Source of the DNA: Croceibacterium selenioxidans
Lineage (GTDB): Bacteria; Pseudomonadota; Alphaproteobacteria; Sphingomonadales; Sphingomonadaceae
Assembly: GCF_018599195.1 (NCBI RefSeq)
Contig: NZ_JAHFVK010000001.1
Coordinates: 868,001 to 932,000, forward strand
DNA: 64,000 bases
Direction of reading: 5' to 3'
The translations under genes and the position numbers were made by a program. The notes below the pieces were generated by a model. That model saw only the letters and a list, made by a program, of their open reading frames with translations, searched no databases and had not been told where the DNA came from. Shown here piece by piece: positions 8,544 to 16,987 of this stretch; positions within the stretch are counted from its first letter, which is position 1; each line of letters starts with the position of its first letter.

Positions 8544-8998
8544 AAAGAGATCTCAAATTCGTATTCTCTGTGGCGTTAGCGCTGACGACGCTTGCGGCAT
8601 GCTCCCCCGCTGAGAATTCAATCGCGGCTCCTGAAAGGAAGGTGCGCGAATTCAGCGAAGAGGACAAGAGATTGGCAAGGGCACTATCGGTAGGTCAAGC
8701 GCAGGCGGTCACGGAAGCCGATAGTCCCTATGCACGGGCTCTGCTGTGCGCGAACGGCATGGATGCGCTCGCAGAGCGGCTTCAGGACTTCCAGGGATTG
8801 GCCGAGCAACAACAACTGGCAATCGAGCAGGCGCGAACGTACTTCAGTGAGGAACTGAATGAAGCGGGCGCGGGCGAGGGCAAGTCAGCAAGCGATATCA
8901 AGAGTGATCTGGAAAAGACGGCGCTAGCCAATGTTGATGCCGCCGAAAACGCGAGGACTGCTATGGCATGCCTTCAAAGATTGCAGCAGGCAGGCTGA
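8537..8998 (+). CDS. predicted lipoprotein in polysaccharide locus
   Basis: This 153-residue protein begins MVKRDLKFVFSVALALTTLAAC, a lipoprotein signal with Cys at residue 22. ATG 8537 is chosen because it starts the signal peptide; the frame is open to a TTG at 8501. The mature part is charged and helical, with FSEEDKRLARALSVGQAQAV and a long helix around residues 90-130. Two further Cys residues (ALLCANG and AMACLQ) could form a disulfide. No family is recognised. Its position between the polymerase-type gene and the methyltransferase suggests a role in polysaccharide assembly or export. Confidence 0.65.
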   Translation: MVKRDLKFVFSVALALTTLAACSPAENSIAAPERKVREFSEEDKRLARALSVGQAQAVTEADSPYARALLCANGMDALAERLQDFQGLAEQQQLAIEQARTYFSEELNEAGAGEGKSASDIKSDLEKTALANVDAAENARTAMACLQRLQQAG

Positions 8999-9312
8999 AA
9001 TGGCTTTAGGCCACGCTAGACGGGCTCACCCTTCGAGCAACCACGACGACTTGACGATCGTCGCGGTGAACCGCTTGGTCGCCTACCCGCTTAGGTCAAG
9101 CGGGCTTGAATGCTGACCTGCAGCATAGCCGGGATCTCCGACGAAGCGGGTTCAGATGGTGCAGTTCAGGCTGGGCTCGAGCCGGGGAAAAGATCCGTTG
9201 CTGACACAAGCATAGCTCGACAAGCTATGGGAGTTGGGCGAGAGGGTGGTGTGATTTGCAATCTCGTTTCGGCGTCGACCGATCGCGAGAGTGCCCAGCG
9301 GGAAGCTGTCGA
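8999..9312. other. 314-bp spacer without recognised gene
   Basis: No convincing reading frame is seen. Two small inverted repeats lie here: a 7-bp stem CATAGCT/AGCTATG with a 5-nt loop at 9211-9229, and CCGCTTG/CAAGCGG with about 20 nt between its arms near 9070-9103. Neither has a T-tract. They could be regulatory or RNA structures for the methyltransferase downstream. Confidence 0.4.
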
Positions 9313-10098
9313 ATGGGGGGCACGTTGACTTTTCTAGCTACGTTTGTGCGGTCAAATGTTAGAATTTCGCGAGCCATTGACTCGCTGTTGCCTGAGACTC
9401 TTCGTCGAGACGGCAATCGGACCTTTCTCGACGAGTACGCGCCATCCGCAATTGAACACGGTGCGACGATATATGACGTAGGTGGCGGGTCACAGCCTTT
9501 CGTTTCTCTGGAGGCCAAGCAGCGCTTCAACCTTACAGTCGTTGGTCTTGATGTCAGTTCCGAAGAGTTGGCCAAGGCACCAGAAGGGATTTACGATCGC
9601 GCAATCACGGCAGATCTTTGCAAATTTGTTGGAGCAGGCGACGCGGATATCGTCATTTGCCAAGCTACGCTTGAGCATGTGCCTGATGTTGCGGGTGCGA
9701 TAAGGGCGATCGCCTCGATCCTCGCGCCAGGCGGGAAAGCATTTCTATTTGCACCGTCACGGAATGCCTTGTTCGCGCGTCTGAATCTGTTGCTGCCACA
9801 AGGTTTGAAGACAAAGTTATTGTTTAGCCTCTTCCCGAGTACCGACGACGGGCACAATGGCTTTCCTGCTTACTATGACAATTGCACGCCACGTGACATT
9901 GAACGTTTGGTTCAGGACAACGGGCTGGTGGTGAAGGATCGCGCACTTTTTTGGATGAGCGCATATTTTATGGCTTTCGTCCCCGCCTACTTGATCTGGC
10001 GGCTAGCTCAAGGCGTTTCCTATGGTATTCGTCGCGGCAACGCTGCTGAGACGTTTATCTACGTGTTGGAAAAGCCGGAAATGAACGGGCGCAGCTAG
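9313..10098 (+). CDS. class I SAM-dependent methyltransferase
   Basis: This 261-residue protein has motif I as IYDVGGGSQPF near residue 53, an acidic strand-2 end VVGLDVSSEEL, and VICQATLEHVPDVAGAIRAIASILAPGGKAFLF, which is the usual motif IV/V of class I methyltransferases. A hydrophobic C-terminal segment (FWMSAYFMAFVPAYLIWRLAQ) suggests membrane association. ATG 9313 gives this length; an upstream in-frame start at 9256 would add 19 unconserved residues. Its place in the polysaccharide locus points to a sugar or lipid-linked sugar substrate, which is inference. Confidence 0.8.
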   Translation: MGGTLTFLATFVRSNVRISRAIDSLLPETLRRDGNRTFLDEYAPSAIEHGATIYDVGGGSQPFVSLEAKQRFNLTVVGLDVSSEELAKAPEGIYDRAITADLCKFVGAGDADIVICQATLEHVPDVAGAIRAIASILAPGGKAFLFAPSRNALFARLNLLLPQGLKTKLLFSLFPSTDDGHNGFPAYYDNCTPRDIERLVQDNGLVVKDRALFWMSAYFMAFVPAYLIWRLAQGVSYGIRRGNAAETFIYVLEKPEMNGRS

Positions 10099-10229
10099 TA
10101 AGTTGCTTTCCGCGCCCGCGGATGTGCGAATTCCCATCACAAGTTCTTTATGTCGGCATTGGTTGGTGAGGCGGATATGTCGATTATCAGGTAGACGGTC
10201 TGGGTGGTTCTGCACATTGACGGCCGTTG

Positions 10230-12143
10230 TTACGATCCCACCGACCATGTTCCGATCTGATCGATAACTTCATAGCGATTTGGAGCAGTTTTGCGGATAC
10301 GCAGCCGCGAGCCATCGGTAACGGAATAGACATAGAAACCGGTGGCGGTACTATCGAACGGCACCAACACCGGTCCGGGGCCAAACGTAACTCGTCCTTG
10401 TCCCGCGCCTACGCCGGTAACGACGAACTCGAACTCCCAACCGATCGGCTGGTTGTTATTAACCATGTAGGTGCGGTTCGCGGAGACGGCCGGGATGTAA
10501 TACCGCGAGAAGTAACCAATTCCGGTGACGCTCTCGTTGGCATCCGAGAATTTGTGTGCAACCGTTCCGAACTGGTCACGCTGCACGATGCTGGATTGCG
10601 TCAGGCCGGCATTCGGGAAAATCCCCTTTTCGGCGGGAGCCTCGACGGGGTCGATATGTCGAATGGCAGTAGCCGGCTCCGGTGAGTTCATGCGTTCATC
10701 GCTTATATTTAACAGATACGGCGTAGTCCCACTGTTAAGCACGTAGCGCGGACGGTTGATCTCGATGTTCCCAAGGCCGGTTGTGCCGCTACTGCGGGCT
10801 TCGGCATAGATCGAGATGGCCGAGTGATACTTGTTCGAGTTTCCGTTAGTTCTGTTCCAGTCGATCAGCAGCGGGTCATCAATAACCACTTTGGGACCGG
10901 TGGACTGATAATTAGGAGCGGCGATGGCTGATGCCACATTGTTGGCAACGCTTGGGTTGAGAAACCGGATACGCCCGGGAATACCCGCCGCTCCTGCGAA
11001 ACCTAGCTGGATGCCGACTGTGGACCCATCGTCCTTCAGCCCCTCGACAGTGATATCCACGGGGTGCGATGTGCCGTTCATCGCGGAGAGGAAAATCAAG
11101 AAGCCAGCACCGCTATTTCCGGAGGTGCGGACATTCTGGAAGCGAACGGCTTCAAGATACTCATAGTTGTAGTTCGGTTCTATATCGACACCGCTCTGCG
11201 GGAGAAGCCCTCCCGTGCCGGAGAAGGAACTCTCCCGGCAGATCATGTTCCGCGCCGAAATCAAGGAGAGGCCCTGCCGCGCGTTATTTAGTCCGCGGAC
11301 ATTGTCGAGCATTATATCCTGCGAATAGGACCGACTGGCCGAGGACCCTACATAGAAACCATCGCCCCAGCATTCTTCCGCGATCAAGTCGCGAACGACT
11401 ACATTGACCCCACCTCTGATGCCACAACCCAGTCCATTGCCAACCTGCCCGCCGGTGTCGGTGTGATCATTTCTATCTCCGATGAGCCTTGCGCCGCAAC
11501 CCTCAATCAGGATGTCGGTGGTGTCGAGAACATTGAGAATGCAATATCTGTCACTGCTGTTTGGGATCGCTCGGAGCCGCGCCTCGGGATGGAAGACCCA
11601 CCTTGAACCAGAAGGTACGCCTAGCCCGCGAACGGCGCCGGCGGGCGTCACAACGTCAAACGTGAGGTCTATAGGTCCCCATTCGATAACCTTGCCCCCT
11701 TGCGCTGCCTCGGCCACGAAATCGAGCAACGCGAGCCGTTGGTCGGAGCTGCTAGAAAAAATCCCCCGCATGGCCGGGCGCATCGTGGCGCTGAGGATGT
11801 TGAGGCGAGTGCTTACCGTGTCATTCTCAAATCCAACGATGGAGCTACCGTCAGCCTGCCGGAGAGCCGTAGCTGTGACCTCTTCATAGAGCTTCTCCGA
11901 TCCGGTAGCGGAACGGCGATAGACGACTGCCCGACCCGCAACGCTGTCCACCAGCTGGAAGAGCTGACCGTTGACGGTCGAGGCCTCTGCTTCTGCGAGA
12001 TCCAGATCGATAAAGATGCGTTTGATCTCTTTGACATCCACGTTTCCATCGCGAGACGTCTGCGCGTTCGCAAGGTAAGGGGTAACCGCAGCTCCCATCA
12101 TTCCATTCAAGGCAGTGCGTCTCGATACATGGTCGTTTTTCAT
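10230..12143 (-). CDS. Tat-exported right-handed beta-helix protein (pectate-lyase-like)
   Basis: This 637-residue protein starts at ATG 12143 with MKNDHVSRRTALNGMMGAA and an AxA-like cleavage site near YLANAQ, which fits a twin-arginine signal. The central part (about residues 170-450) is rich in beta-helix rungs, for example LDTTDILIEGCGARLIGD, INVVVRDLIAEECWGDGFYVG-type repeats and LISARNMICRESSFSGTGG. Such proteins are often polysaccharide lyases or hydrolases of pectate lyase-3/GH28-like fold; no catalytic set can be fixed by eye. It faces away from the Wza gene. Extending the frame to 12365 would run into the wza start and has no signal peptide. Confidence 0.72.
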   Translation of the reverse strand: MKNDHVSRRTALNGMMGAAVTPYLANAQTSRDGNVDVKEIKRIFIDLDLAEAEASTVNGQLFQLVDSVAGRAVVYRRSATGSEKLYEEVTATALRQADGSSIVGFENDTVSTRLNILSATMRPAMRGIFSSSSDQRLALLDFVAEAAQGGKVIEWGPIDLTFDVVTPAGAVRGLGVPSGSRWVFHPEARLRAIPNSSDRYCILNVLDTTDILIEGCGARLIGDRNDHTDTGGQVGNGLGCGIRGGVNVVVRDLIAEECWGDGFYVGSSASRSYSQDIMLDNVRGLNNARQGLSLISARNMICRESSFSGTGGLLPQSGVDIEPNYNYEYLEAVRFQNVRTSGNSGAGFLIFLSAMNGTSHPVDITVEGLKDDGSTVGIQLGFAGAAGIPGRIRFLNPSVANNVASAIAAPNYQSTGPKVVIDDPLLIDWNRTNGNSNKYHSAISIYAEARSSGTTGLGNIEINRPRYVLNSGTTPYLLNISDERMNSPEPATAIRHIDPVEAPAEKGIFPNAGLTQSSIVQRDQFGTVAHKFSDANESVTGIGYFSRYYIPAVSANRTYMVNNNQPIGWEFEFVVTGVGAGQGRVTFGPGPVLVPFDSTATGFYVYSVTDGSRLRIRKTAPNRYEVIDQIGTWSVGS

Positions 12144-12353
12144 GGCAGTGGTTTCGCCATGGCCAAGCGCTCGCGCAAGGAAAGATTTGGGTCGGGTCGC
12201 TAACCAGCCTCTCGCAGGTGCCCGTCCGTCTTCTTCCGTCTGGCCGAGGCATGGCACGAATCGGTGGAACTGATGGCTGTAAGGCTTTACCTGATCGTGC
12301 ATGCCAACTATGGACCCCCACTTGTTCTCGGAAGCGAGCCGCCTTTGTTCAGT

Positions 12354-13064
12354 ATGCACAAGCATTTATGCGCCCTCTTGCCTGCCTTGCTTCTCACCGC
12401 CTGCGTGTCCAAGCTGGAGTTGGAGCCGAGTTCGCGGTTGACCTTGGTTGAAGGGGCGACGGTTCTCCCCTCGCCATTTCGAGCAGACCTTGCCGCGCCT
12501 GATCGAATTTCGCTAATTGGCCCGCTTGATACACTCGGGGTAACCGTTTTTGGCGTCGAGGAACTCAGTGGCCAAATGCAGGTTGATGCCAGCGGCCGGA
12601 TTGCTATGCCGCTGATCGGCACCGTCGATGCTGGCGGCAAAACTGCAAGCGAACTTGCGAACGACATAGAGCGGGCGTTGGATGGCCGATTTGTTCGCAA
12701 TCCAAACGTAACGGTGAATATTCTCAGTTCGGTAAGTCAAGTGGTCACGATTGACGGGGCCGTTGTGGAGCCGGGCTTATATCCCGTTACGAACCAGATG
12801 ACGTTGCTGCGGGCCGTGGCTTCCGCCAAAGGGCTGGGGGAGTTCGCGGATCAGCAAGACGTGGTGATCTTGCGTACGGTTGAGGGTCGAAAGATGGCGG
12901 GGCTCTATAATATTGCTGCCATCAGGCGTGGGCTATATGATGATCCTCAAATTTACGCGAACGATGTGATCGTGGTTGGCGATTCTCCTCAGCGGCGGTT
13001 GTTCCGGGATTTTGTGTCGCTGGCCCCTCTCCTCGCTGCGCCCCTTGTTGCGCTTATTCAGTGA
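12354..13064 (+). CDS. wza: polysaccharide export outer-membrane lipoprotein (Wza/OPX family)
   Basis: This 236-residue protein starts at ATG 12354 with MHKHLCALLPALLLTAC, a lipoprotein signal with Cys at residue 17. The polysaccharide export domain follows (LIGPLDTLGVTVFGVEELSGQMQVDASGRIAMPLIGTVDAGGKTASELA). Next comes an SLBB-type segment (VVTIDGAVVEPGLYPV). The C-terminal hydrophobic stretch (FVSLAPLLAAPLVALIQ) could be the membrane-spanning helix seen in Wza. The family forms the outer-membrane channel for capsule or exopolysaccharide. The Wzc-type kinase gene starts 18 nt later, as expected for a Wza-Wzc pair. Confidence 0.88.
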   Translation: MHKHLCALLPALLLTACVSKLELEPSSRLTLVEGATVLPSPFRADLAAPDRISLIGPLDTLGVTVFGVEELSGQMQVDASGRIAMPLIGTVDAGGKTASELANDIERALDGRFVRNPNVTVNILSSVSQVVTIDGAVVEPGLYPVTNQMTLLRAVASAKGLGEFADQQDVVILRTVEGRKMAGLYNIAAIRRGLYDDPQIYANDVIVVGDSPQRRLFRDFVSLAPLLAAPLVALIQ

Positions 13065-13082
13065 TTTAGTCGGTTGACCACC

Positions 13083-15284
13083 ATGAACATGATTGCGTCC
13101 AAATTGAATTCGGCAGACATCCCCCAAGTTCAGGAGCCTCGAGTTCTTGAGTCTGGCGAAGCGGATGCGCCTTCAGCCTTGCATACTTATCTCAGGATTG
13201 CTCTTCGCTGGCGTTGGGTGATCATCGGCGCCACTGTAATCTGTCTGATGCTGGGACTGATTGTAACGCTGCTGATGACGCCCAAGTATACTGCTGCTGC
13301 GACGATTGAAATCGCGCGGGAGGCGGAGCAAGTTACGAAGTTTGAAGGCGTTGAACGTGAGGTTGGGGCTGCGGATCAGGAGTTTTATCAGACGCAGTAC
13401 GGGCTTTTGGCGTCGCGAACGTTGGCTGAGCGCGTCGCCAATGCGTTGAATTTGGTTGATGACCAGGAGTTTTTCGAGATGTTCGGGGCTCCGGATGACC
13501 CTGCATTCGAACTCGAGAATGGTCGTTACCCCGCTTCGGGGCGTGCCAAGCGGCAAAGAGTGGCCGGAGAGACTTTGCTCGATAATCTGAGCATTGACGA
13601 AACTCGACTGTCTCGTCTCGTGGATATCAGGTTTACGAGCCCCAACCCTGACTTATCCAAGCGTGTTGCCAACGCCTGGGCTGAGAACTTTATCCAGACA
13701 AACCTCGAGCGAAAGGTCCAAAGTACTGCTTACGGACGGGAGCAGCTTCAGCGCCAGTTGGCAGAGTACAAGGACAGACTCGATGCATCTCAGCGCCAAT
13801 TGGTTACATATGCTTCAACCGAGGAAATCATAAATCTCCCCGGTCAGACTCAAGGTGCGCCGGAACGAGCGATAATCGTCGACAATTTGGCCGCGTTCAA
13901 TACGGCGCTGTCAGAGGCGGAAGCGGATCGGATCGAGGCAGAAGCTCGGTTTCGACTTGCCGCCAAGCGCGGCGCGACAACAGAGGCGTTGTCCAACCCT
14001 GCCATTAATGAACTTCGCGCGCGCCGTGCCGAGATGGCGGCTGAATATCAGCGCATGATGGTGAGGTTCGAGCCGGGATATCCGGCAGCTGCAGCGATTC
14101 AATCGCAGATCGATGATCTTGATCGTTCCATTGAACGAGAGGAGCGGCGGGTGACCGACGTGCTTGATGCGAGCTATCGTCAAGCTATTCAGCGACGGAA
14201 TGAGCTACAAGCAAAAGTGGAAGGGCTTAAGCAAGATTATCTCGATCTGCGTCGGCGTTCTATTCAATACAATATTTTTGAGCAAGAAGTCGATACCAAT
14301 CAGGCGCTCTATGATGGTCTCCTTCAACGCTTCAAGGAGATAGGTGTCGCTGGCGGCATCGGTGTTAACAATGTCTCAGTGGTGGACTTTGCGCTGACCC
14401 CGCAGGTTCCGTCTAGCCCGAGGTTGTTGATCAATCTAATGATCTCCCTTCTGGCTGGCCTCATGATCGGAGCTGCCTTGGCCTTTGCTCTAGAGCAACT
14501 TGATGAGGCGATTGCAGATCCGACCGAGGTGGAGCGCAGGCTCGGACTGCCGTTGCTCGGCTCAGTACCTAGAACGATGGATGAGACCCCCAAGGAGGCC
14601 TTGCTCGATCGAAAGTCTGAACTGTTTGATGCGTATCTCGCCGTCTACACCAGCCTTGGCTTCACCACCGAGCATGGCGTTCCGCGTTCATTTGCGGTAA
14701 CATCCACTCGTCCCGCAGAAGGCAAATCGACGACAGCACTGGCGTTAGCCACCACGCTGGCTAGGGCGGGCAAAAAGGTGATTTTGGTCGATGGCGATAT
14801 GCGCTCGCCTTCGGTTCATCATCTTGGCGGTGTCGACCACGATCGCGGCTTGAGCAATTTCCTTGCCGGTGACGACAACATCGACAATCTCACCTTTGTC
14901 ATGAACGATCTGGCCATAACTGCTATGTCCGCTGGTCCGATTCCACCCAACGCCGCGGAGCTGCTGACTGGTAACCGGCTTTCAGTCTTGGTTGAGCGAC
15001 TGTGTGAGCTTTACGATCATGTAATCATCGACTCGCCGCCCGTCATGGGCTTGGCCGACGCACCGCTCATTGCGAGCCGTGTTGAAGGCGCCATCTACGC
15101 GGTCGAGTCGCACGGCATTCGCTCCAGCCAAGTCAAGACAGCATTGAACCGACTTGCCAGTGCGAACGTACGCGTGTTCGGCTGCGTTCTTACCAAGTTC
15201 GAAGCACGAAAGTCCTATTATGGTTACGGCTACGAATATGGTTACGCTTACGGGCGAGAAGAAAAGGAAGCGGAGGCAGCTTGA
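13083..15284 (+). CDS. wzc: polysaccharide co-polymerase with BY-kinase domain (Wzc/GumC-type)
   Basis: This 733-residue inner-membrane protein has a Wzz domain with two membrane helices (about residues 45-65 and 440-465) and a long periplasmic coiled-coil between them. The cytoplasmic kinase carries Walker A (STRPAEGKSTTALAL), Walker A' (VILVDGDMRSP) and Walker B (HVIIDSPPVMGLADAPLI). The C-terminus is a tyrosine cluster, SYYGYGYEYGYAYG, the usual autophosphorylation site. The family sets chain length and couples polymerisation to export through Wza. TTG 13074 is an alternative start; ATG 13083 is preferred. It overlaps the next gene by one base. Confidence 0.92.
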   Translation: MNMIASKLNSADIPQVQEPRVLESGEADAPSALHTYLRIALRWRWVIIGATVICLMLGLIVTLLMTPKYTAAATIEIAREAEQVTKFEGVEREVGAADQEFYQTQYGLLASRTLAERVANALNLVDDQEFFEMFGAPDDPAFELENGRYPASGRAKRQRVAGETLLDNLSIDETRLSRLVDIRFTSPNPDLSKRVANAWAENFIQTNLERKVQSTAYGREQLQRQLAEYKDRLDASQRQLVTYASTEEIINLPGQTQGAPERAIIVDNLAAFNTALSEAEADRIEAEARFRLAAKRGATTEALSNPAINELRARRAEMAAEYQRMMVRFEPGYPAAAAIQSQIDDLDRSIEREERRVTDVLDASYRQAIQRRNELQAKVEGLKQDYLDLRRRSIQYNIFEQEVDTNQALYDGLLQRFKEIGVAGGIGVNNVSVVDFALTPQVPSSPRLLINLMISLLAGLMIGAALAFALEQLDEAIADPTEVERRLGLPLLGSVPRTMDETPKEALLDRKSELFDAYLAVYTSLGFTTEHGVPRSFAVTSTRPAEGKSTTALALATTLARAGKKVILVDGDMRSPSVHHLGGVDHDRGLSNFLAGDDNIDNLTFVMNDLAITAMSAGPIPPNAAELLTGNRLSVLVERLCELYDHVIIDSPPVMGLADAPLIASRVEGAIYAVESHGIRSSQVKTALNRLASANVRVFGCVLTKFEARKSYYGYGYEYGYAYGREEKEAEAA

Positions 15285-16546
15285 TGCCAAGCGACCGCGC
15301 CGAAATTGGCCGGCACGGTTCTGAATCCCGCCGCGTCAAGCGATCCACTAGCGAATGGATCGTTCGCGGTGTGTTGACGCTTGGCGTCGCCTCGATCGCG
15401 TACGTCAGTGTTGCCGGTACCTTGGCAAATGTAATTGTGGAGGTCGACGCGAACGCCGCTGATGCACTTGCTATAGTTGATGGACGGATAATGGCGGCAT
15501 CTGCGGCGCAGAAGTTCGCGGCATCTCCCAACTCGTCCTCCACTTCAGCGCAAGCAAAGTTGGCACGCAAGGCGTTGCTTCGCGATCCGACTGCAGTCGA
15601 CGCTCTGAGCGTGCTGGCCTTCCAGGCGCAAATGAGATCGGACGAGAAGCTGACCGATCGGCTTTTTAGCTACTCAGTTGCCTTGTCGAGGCGAGAATTT
15701 GGTCCGCAAATGTGGCGGATCGAGAAGGATGTGTCACTGGGTGACGTCGATGGTGCGCTCCGTAACTACGATCTTGCGTTACGTACCTCGGACAAGGCTC
15801 GTCAAATGCTGTTTCCAGTATTGGCTTCATCTACGGTCGAGCCGGAGATTCGCGAACGCCTCATCAGAATGCTGGAGAGAAAGCCGGCCTGGGATCAGGC
15901 TTTCATACACTTTTCGGCAAACAGCGGTTCTGATCCAACTGCTGTCGCTCAGCTATTCCGGGAGAGTGAGGGCAAGGGGCTTCCAGTTGAGATGGCGGAT
16001 CAAGCCCGGCTGGTGACCCGCCTTGTCACCCGGGGCCTGATGGATGAAGCTTGGGATTATTATCAGACGTTCCGGTCCGCTGTTGCGCGCAATCACTCGC
16101 GGGATCCGGAATTCAATTCCGGTGTCGAGAATCCGACTCCCTTTGATTGGAACATCGGAACTATGCCGGGCCTATCTGCGGCGATCCTCCGTCAAGGCAG
16201 CGACGGTTTTCTCGACTTTGCCCTACCGCCAAGTACGCGAGCGACCGTAGTCAAACAGACTCAGCTGTTACCTCCAGGCGACTATCGTTTGGAGGGTCGC
16301 ATTGAAGGCGTGGATCAACCGGAGCGTTCGCGGCCGTATTGGGTGTTGTCTTGCCTAGACGGTACTGAACTGGTTCGGGTAGATCTGCCAGGTTCCAGTC
16401 AAGTTGGTGCGACGTTTTCTGGTCGGTTTTCAGTGCCGGCAGATTGTGCGGTTCAGTCTCTGTCGCTGGTCGCTCGCGCTTCGGACGAGATCGAGGGAGT
16501 TACGGGGCGGGTGGAAAACGTGCAGATCGTACCAGTCGGCGGATAA
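15284..16546 (+). CDS. membrane-anchored TPR-like protein of polysaccharide locus
   Basis: This 420-residue protein has one N-terminal membrane helix (about residues 27-50, GVLTLGVASIAYVSVAGTLANVIV). A helical region with TPR-like spacing follows (residues 75-250; for example ALLRDPTAVDALSVLAFQAQ). The C-terminal domain (about residues 300-420) is beta-rich and contains LLPPGDYRLEGRIEGV and RPYWVLSCLDG, resembling a carbohydrate-binding-like fold; that likeness is an impression only. Its start overlaps the wzc stop (TGATG), so it is co-translated with the kinase. It is probably a periplasmic partner in export. No named family is recognised. Confidence 0.7.
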   Translation: MPSDRAEIGRHGSESRRVKRSTSEWIVRGVLTLGVASIAYVSVAGTLANVIVEVDANAADALAIVDGRIMAASAAQKFAASPNSSSTSAQAKLARKALLRDPTAVDALSVLAFQAQMRSDEKLTDRLFSYSVALSRREFGPQMWRIEKDVSLGDVDGALRNYDLALRTSDKARQMLFPVLASSTVEPEIRERLIRMLERKPAWDQAFIHFSANSGSDPTAVAQLFRESEGKGLPVEMADQARLVTRLVTRGLMDEAWDYYQTFRSAVARNHSRDPEFNSGVENPTPFDWNIGTMPGLSAAILRQGSDGFLDFALPPSTRATVVKQTQLLPPGDYRLEGRIEGVDQPERSRPYWVLSCLDGTELVRVDLPGSSQVGATFSGRFSVPADCAVQSLSLVARASDEIEGVTGRVENVQIVPVGG

Positions 16547-16551
16547 GGACT

Positions 16552-16558
16552 AGGAGGT
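16552..16558 (+). promoter_or_regulatory. strong ribosome binding site deciding start of 16566 gene
   Basis: AGGAGGT at 16552-16558 lies 7 nt before ATG 16566. It overlaps an upstream in-frame GTG (16557), which therefore cannot be the start. Confidence 0.75.
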
Positions 16559-16565
16559 GGCGATA

Positions 16566-16985
16566 ATGGGATTTTTCCGTGTTGTGGCGCCTGCTCATGT
16601 AAGCATCAGCAGCTTAGGCTCCTTGTTGCTCATCGTTTCCCCTGCATTCGCTCAGGAGGCGCAGAGCGTGCTTCCAGGCGCGGATCTGGCAGGTAACCAA
16701 ACCGAAGGGCTGCAGGACATTGGGCGAACTGCGGAGACTGGGACAGGAGAAGTGGGGCAGCGCCTGAAACGAGAGGACCTGGCCCTGAATACAGCACCTT
16801 TGGCCCGTATCGAGAATCGCATTCAGAATCGGGTTGAAAATAGGCTGGAGTCCAGGGTGGAAAGCAAGGGCTTTAGTGTTGCTGACACGACCTCATCGTT
16901 CAAAGCAGCAACGGCTCGATCTCGTAATGCTCCGCTATCGAGCGAAGCCACAGCGGTGGTCAACGAAGACGATGTATCCCCCTGA
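16566..16985 (+). CDS. small exported protein with tandem tetrapeptides
   Basis: This 139-residue protein has a signal peptide ending SPAFA before QEAQ (cleavage near residue 29). Residues 81-100 are five consecutive tetrapeptides: RIEN, RIQN, RVEN, RLES, RVES. Each is Arg, a branched aliphatic, an acid or amide, then Asn or Ser. The rest is polar and probably disordered. No family is recognised. It follows the wzc-linked TPR gene by 19 nt and converges with the sugar transferase gene, whose stop is 2 nt away. A periplasmic or secreted accessory role in polysaccharide export is inferred from position. Confidence 0.6.
   Translation: MGFFRVVAPAHVSISSLGSLLLIVSPAFAQEAQSVLPGADLAGNQTEGLQDIGRTAETGTGEVGQRLKREDLALNTAPLARIENRIQNRVENRLESRVESKGFSVADTTSSFKAATARSRNAPLSSEATAVVNEDDVSP
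16806..16865 (+). repeat. five degenerate 12-nt tandem repeats coding R-[IVL]-[EQ]-[NS]
   Basis: This stretch codes residues 81-100 of the exported protein. The five units are similar in protein but diverged in DNA (CGT, CGC, CGG, AGG and AGG used for Arg), so the pattern seems to be kept by selection on protein rather than by recent slippage. Confidence 0.6.
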
Positions 16986-16987
16986 AT

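Noticed and set aside
12255-12272. TGGCACG at 12251-12257 as a sigma-54 -24 element for wza
   Set aside because: The -12 position reads GGTGG instead of TTGC, so the spacing rule is not met.
12144-12365. N-terminal extension of the beta-helix protein to 12365
   Set aside because: The extension lacks a signal peptide, overlaps the wza start and places the Tat signal internally; ATG 12143 starts a perfect Tat signal.
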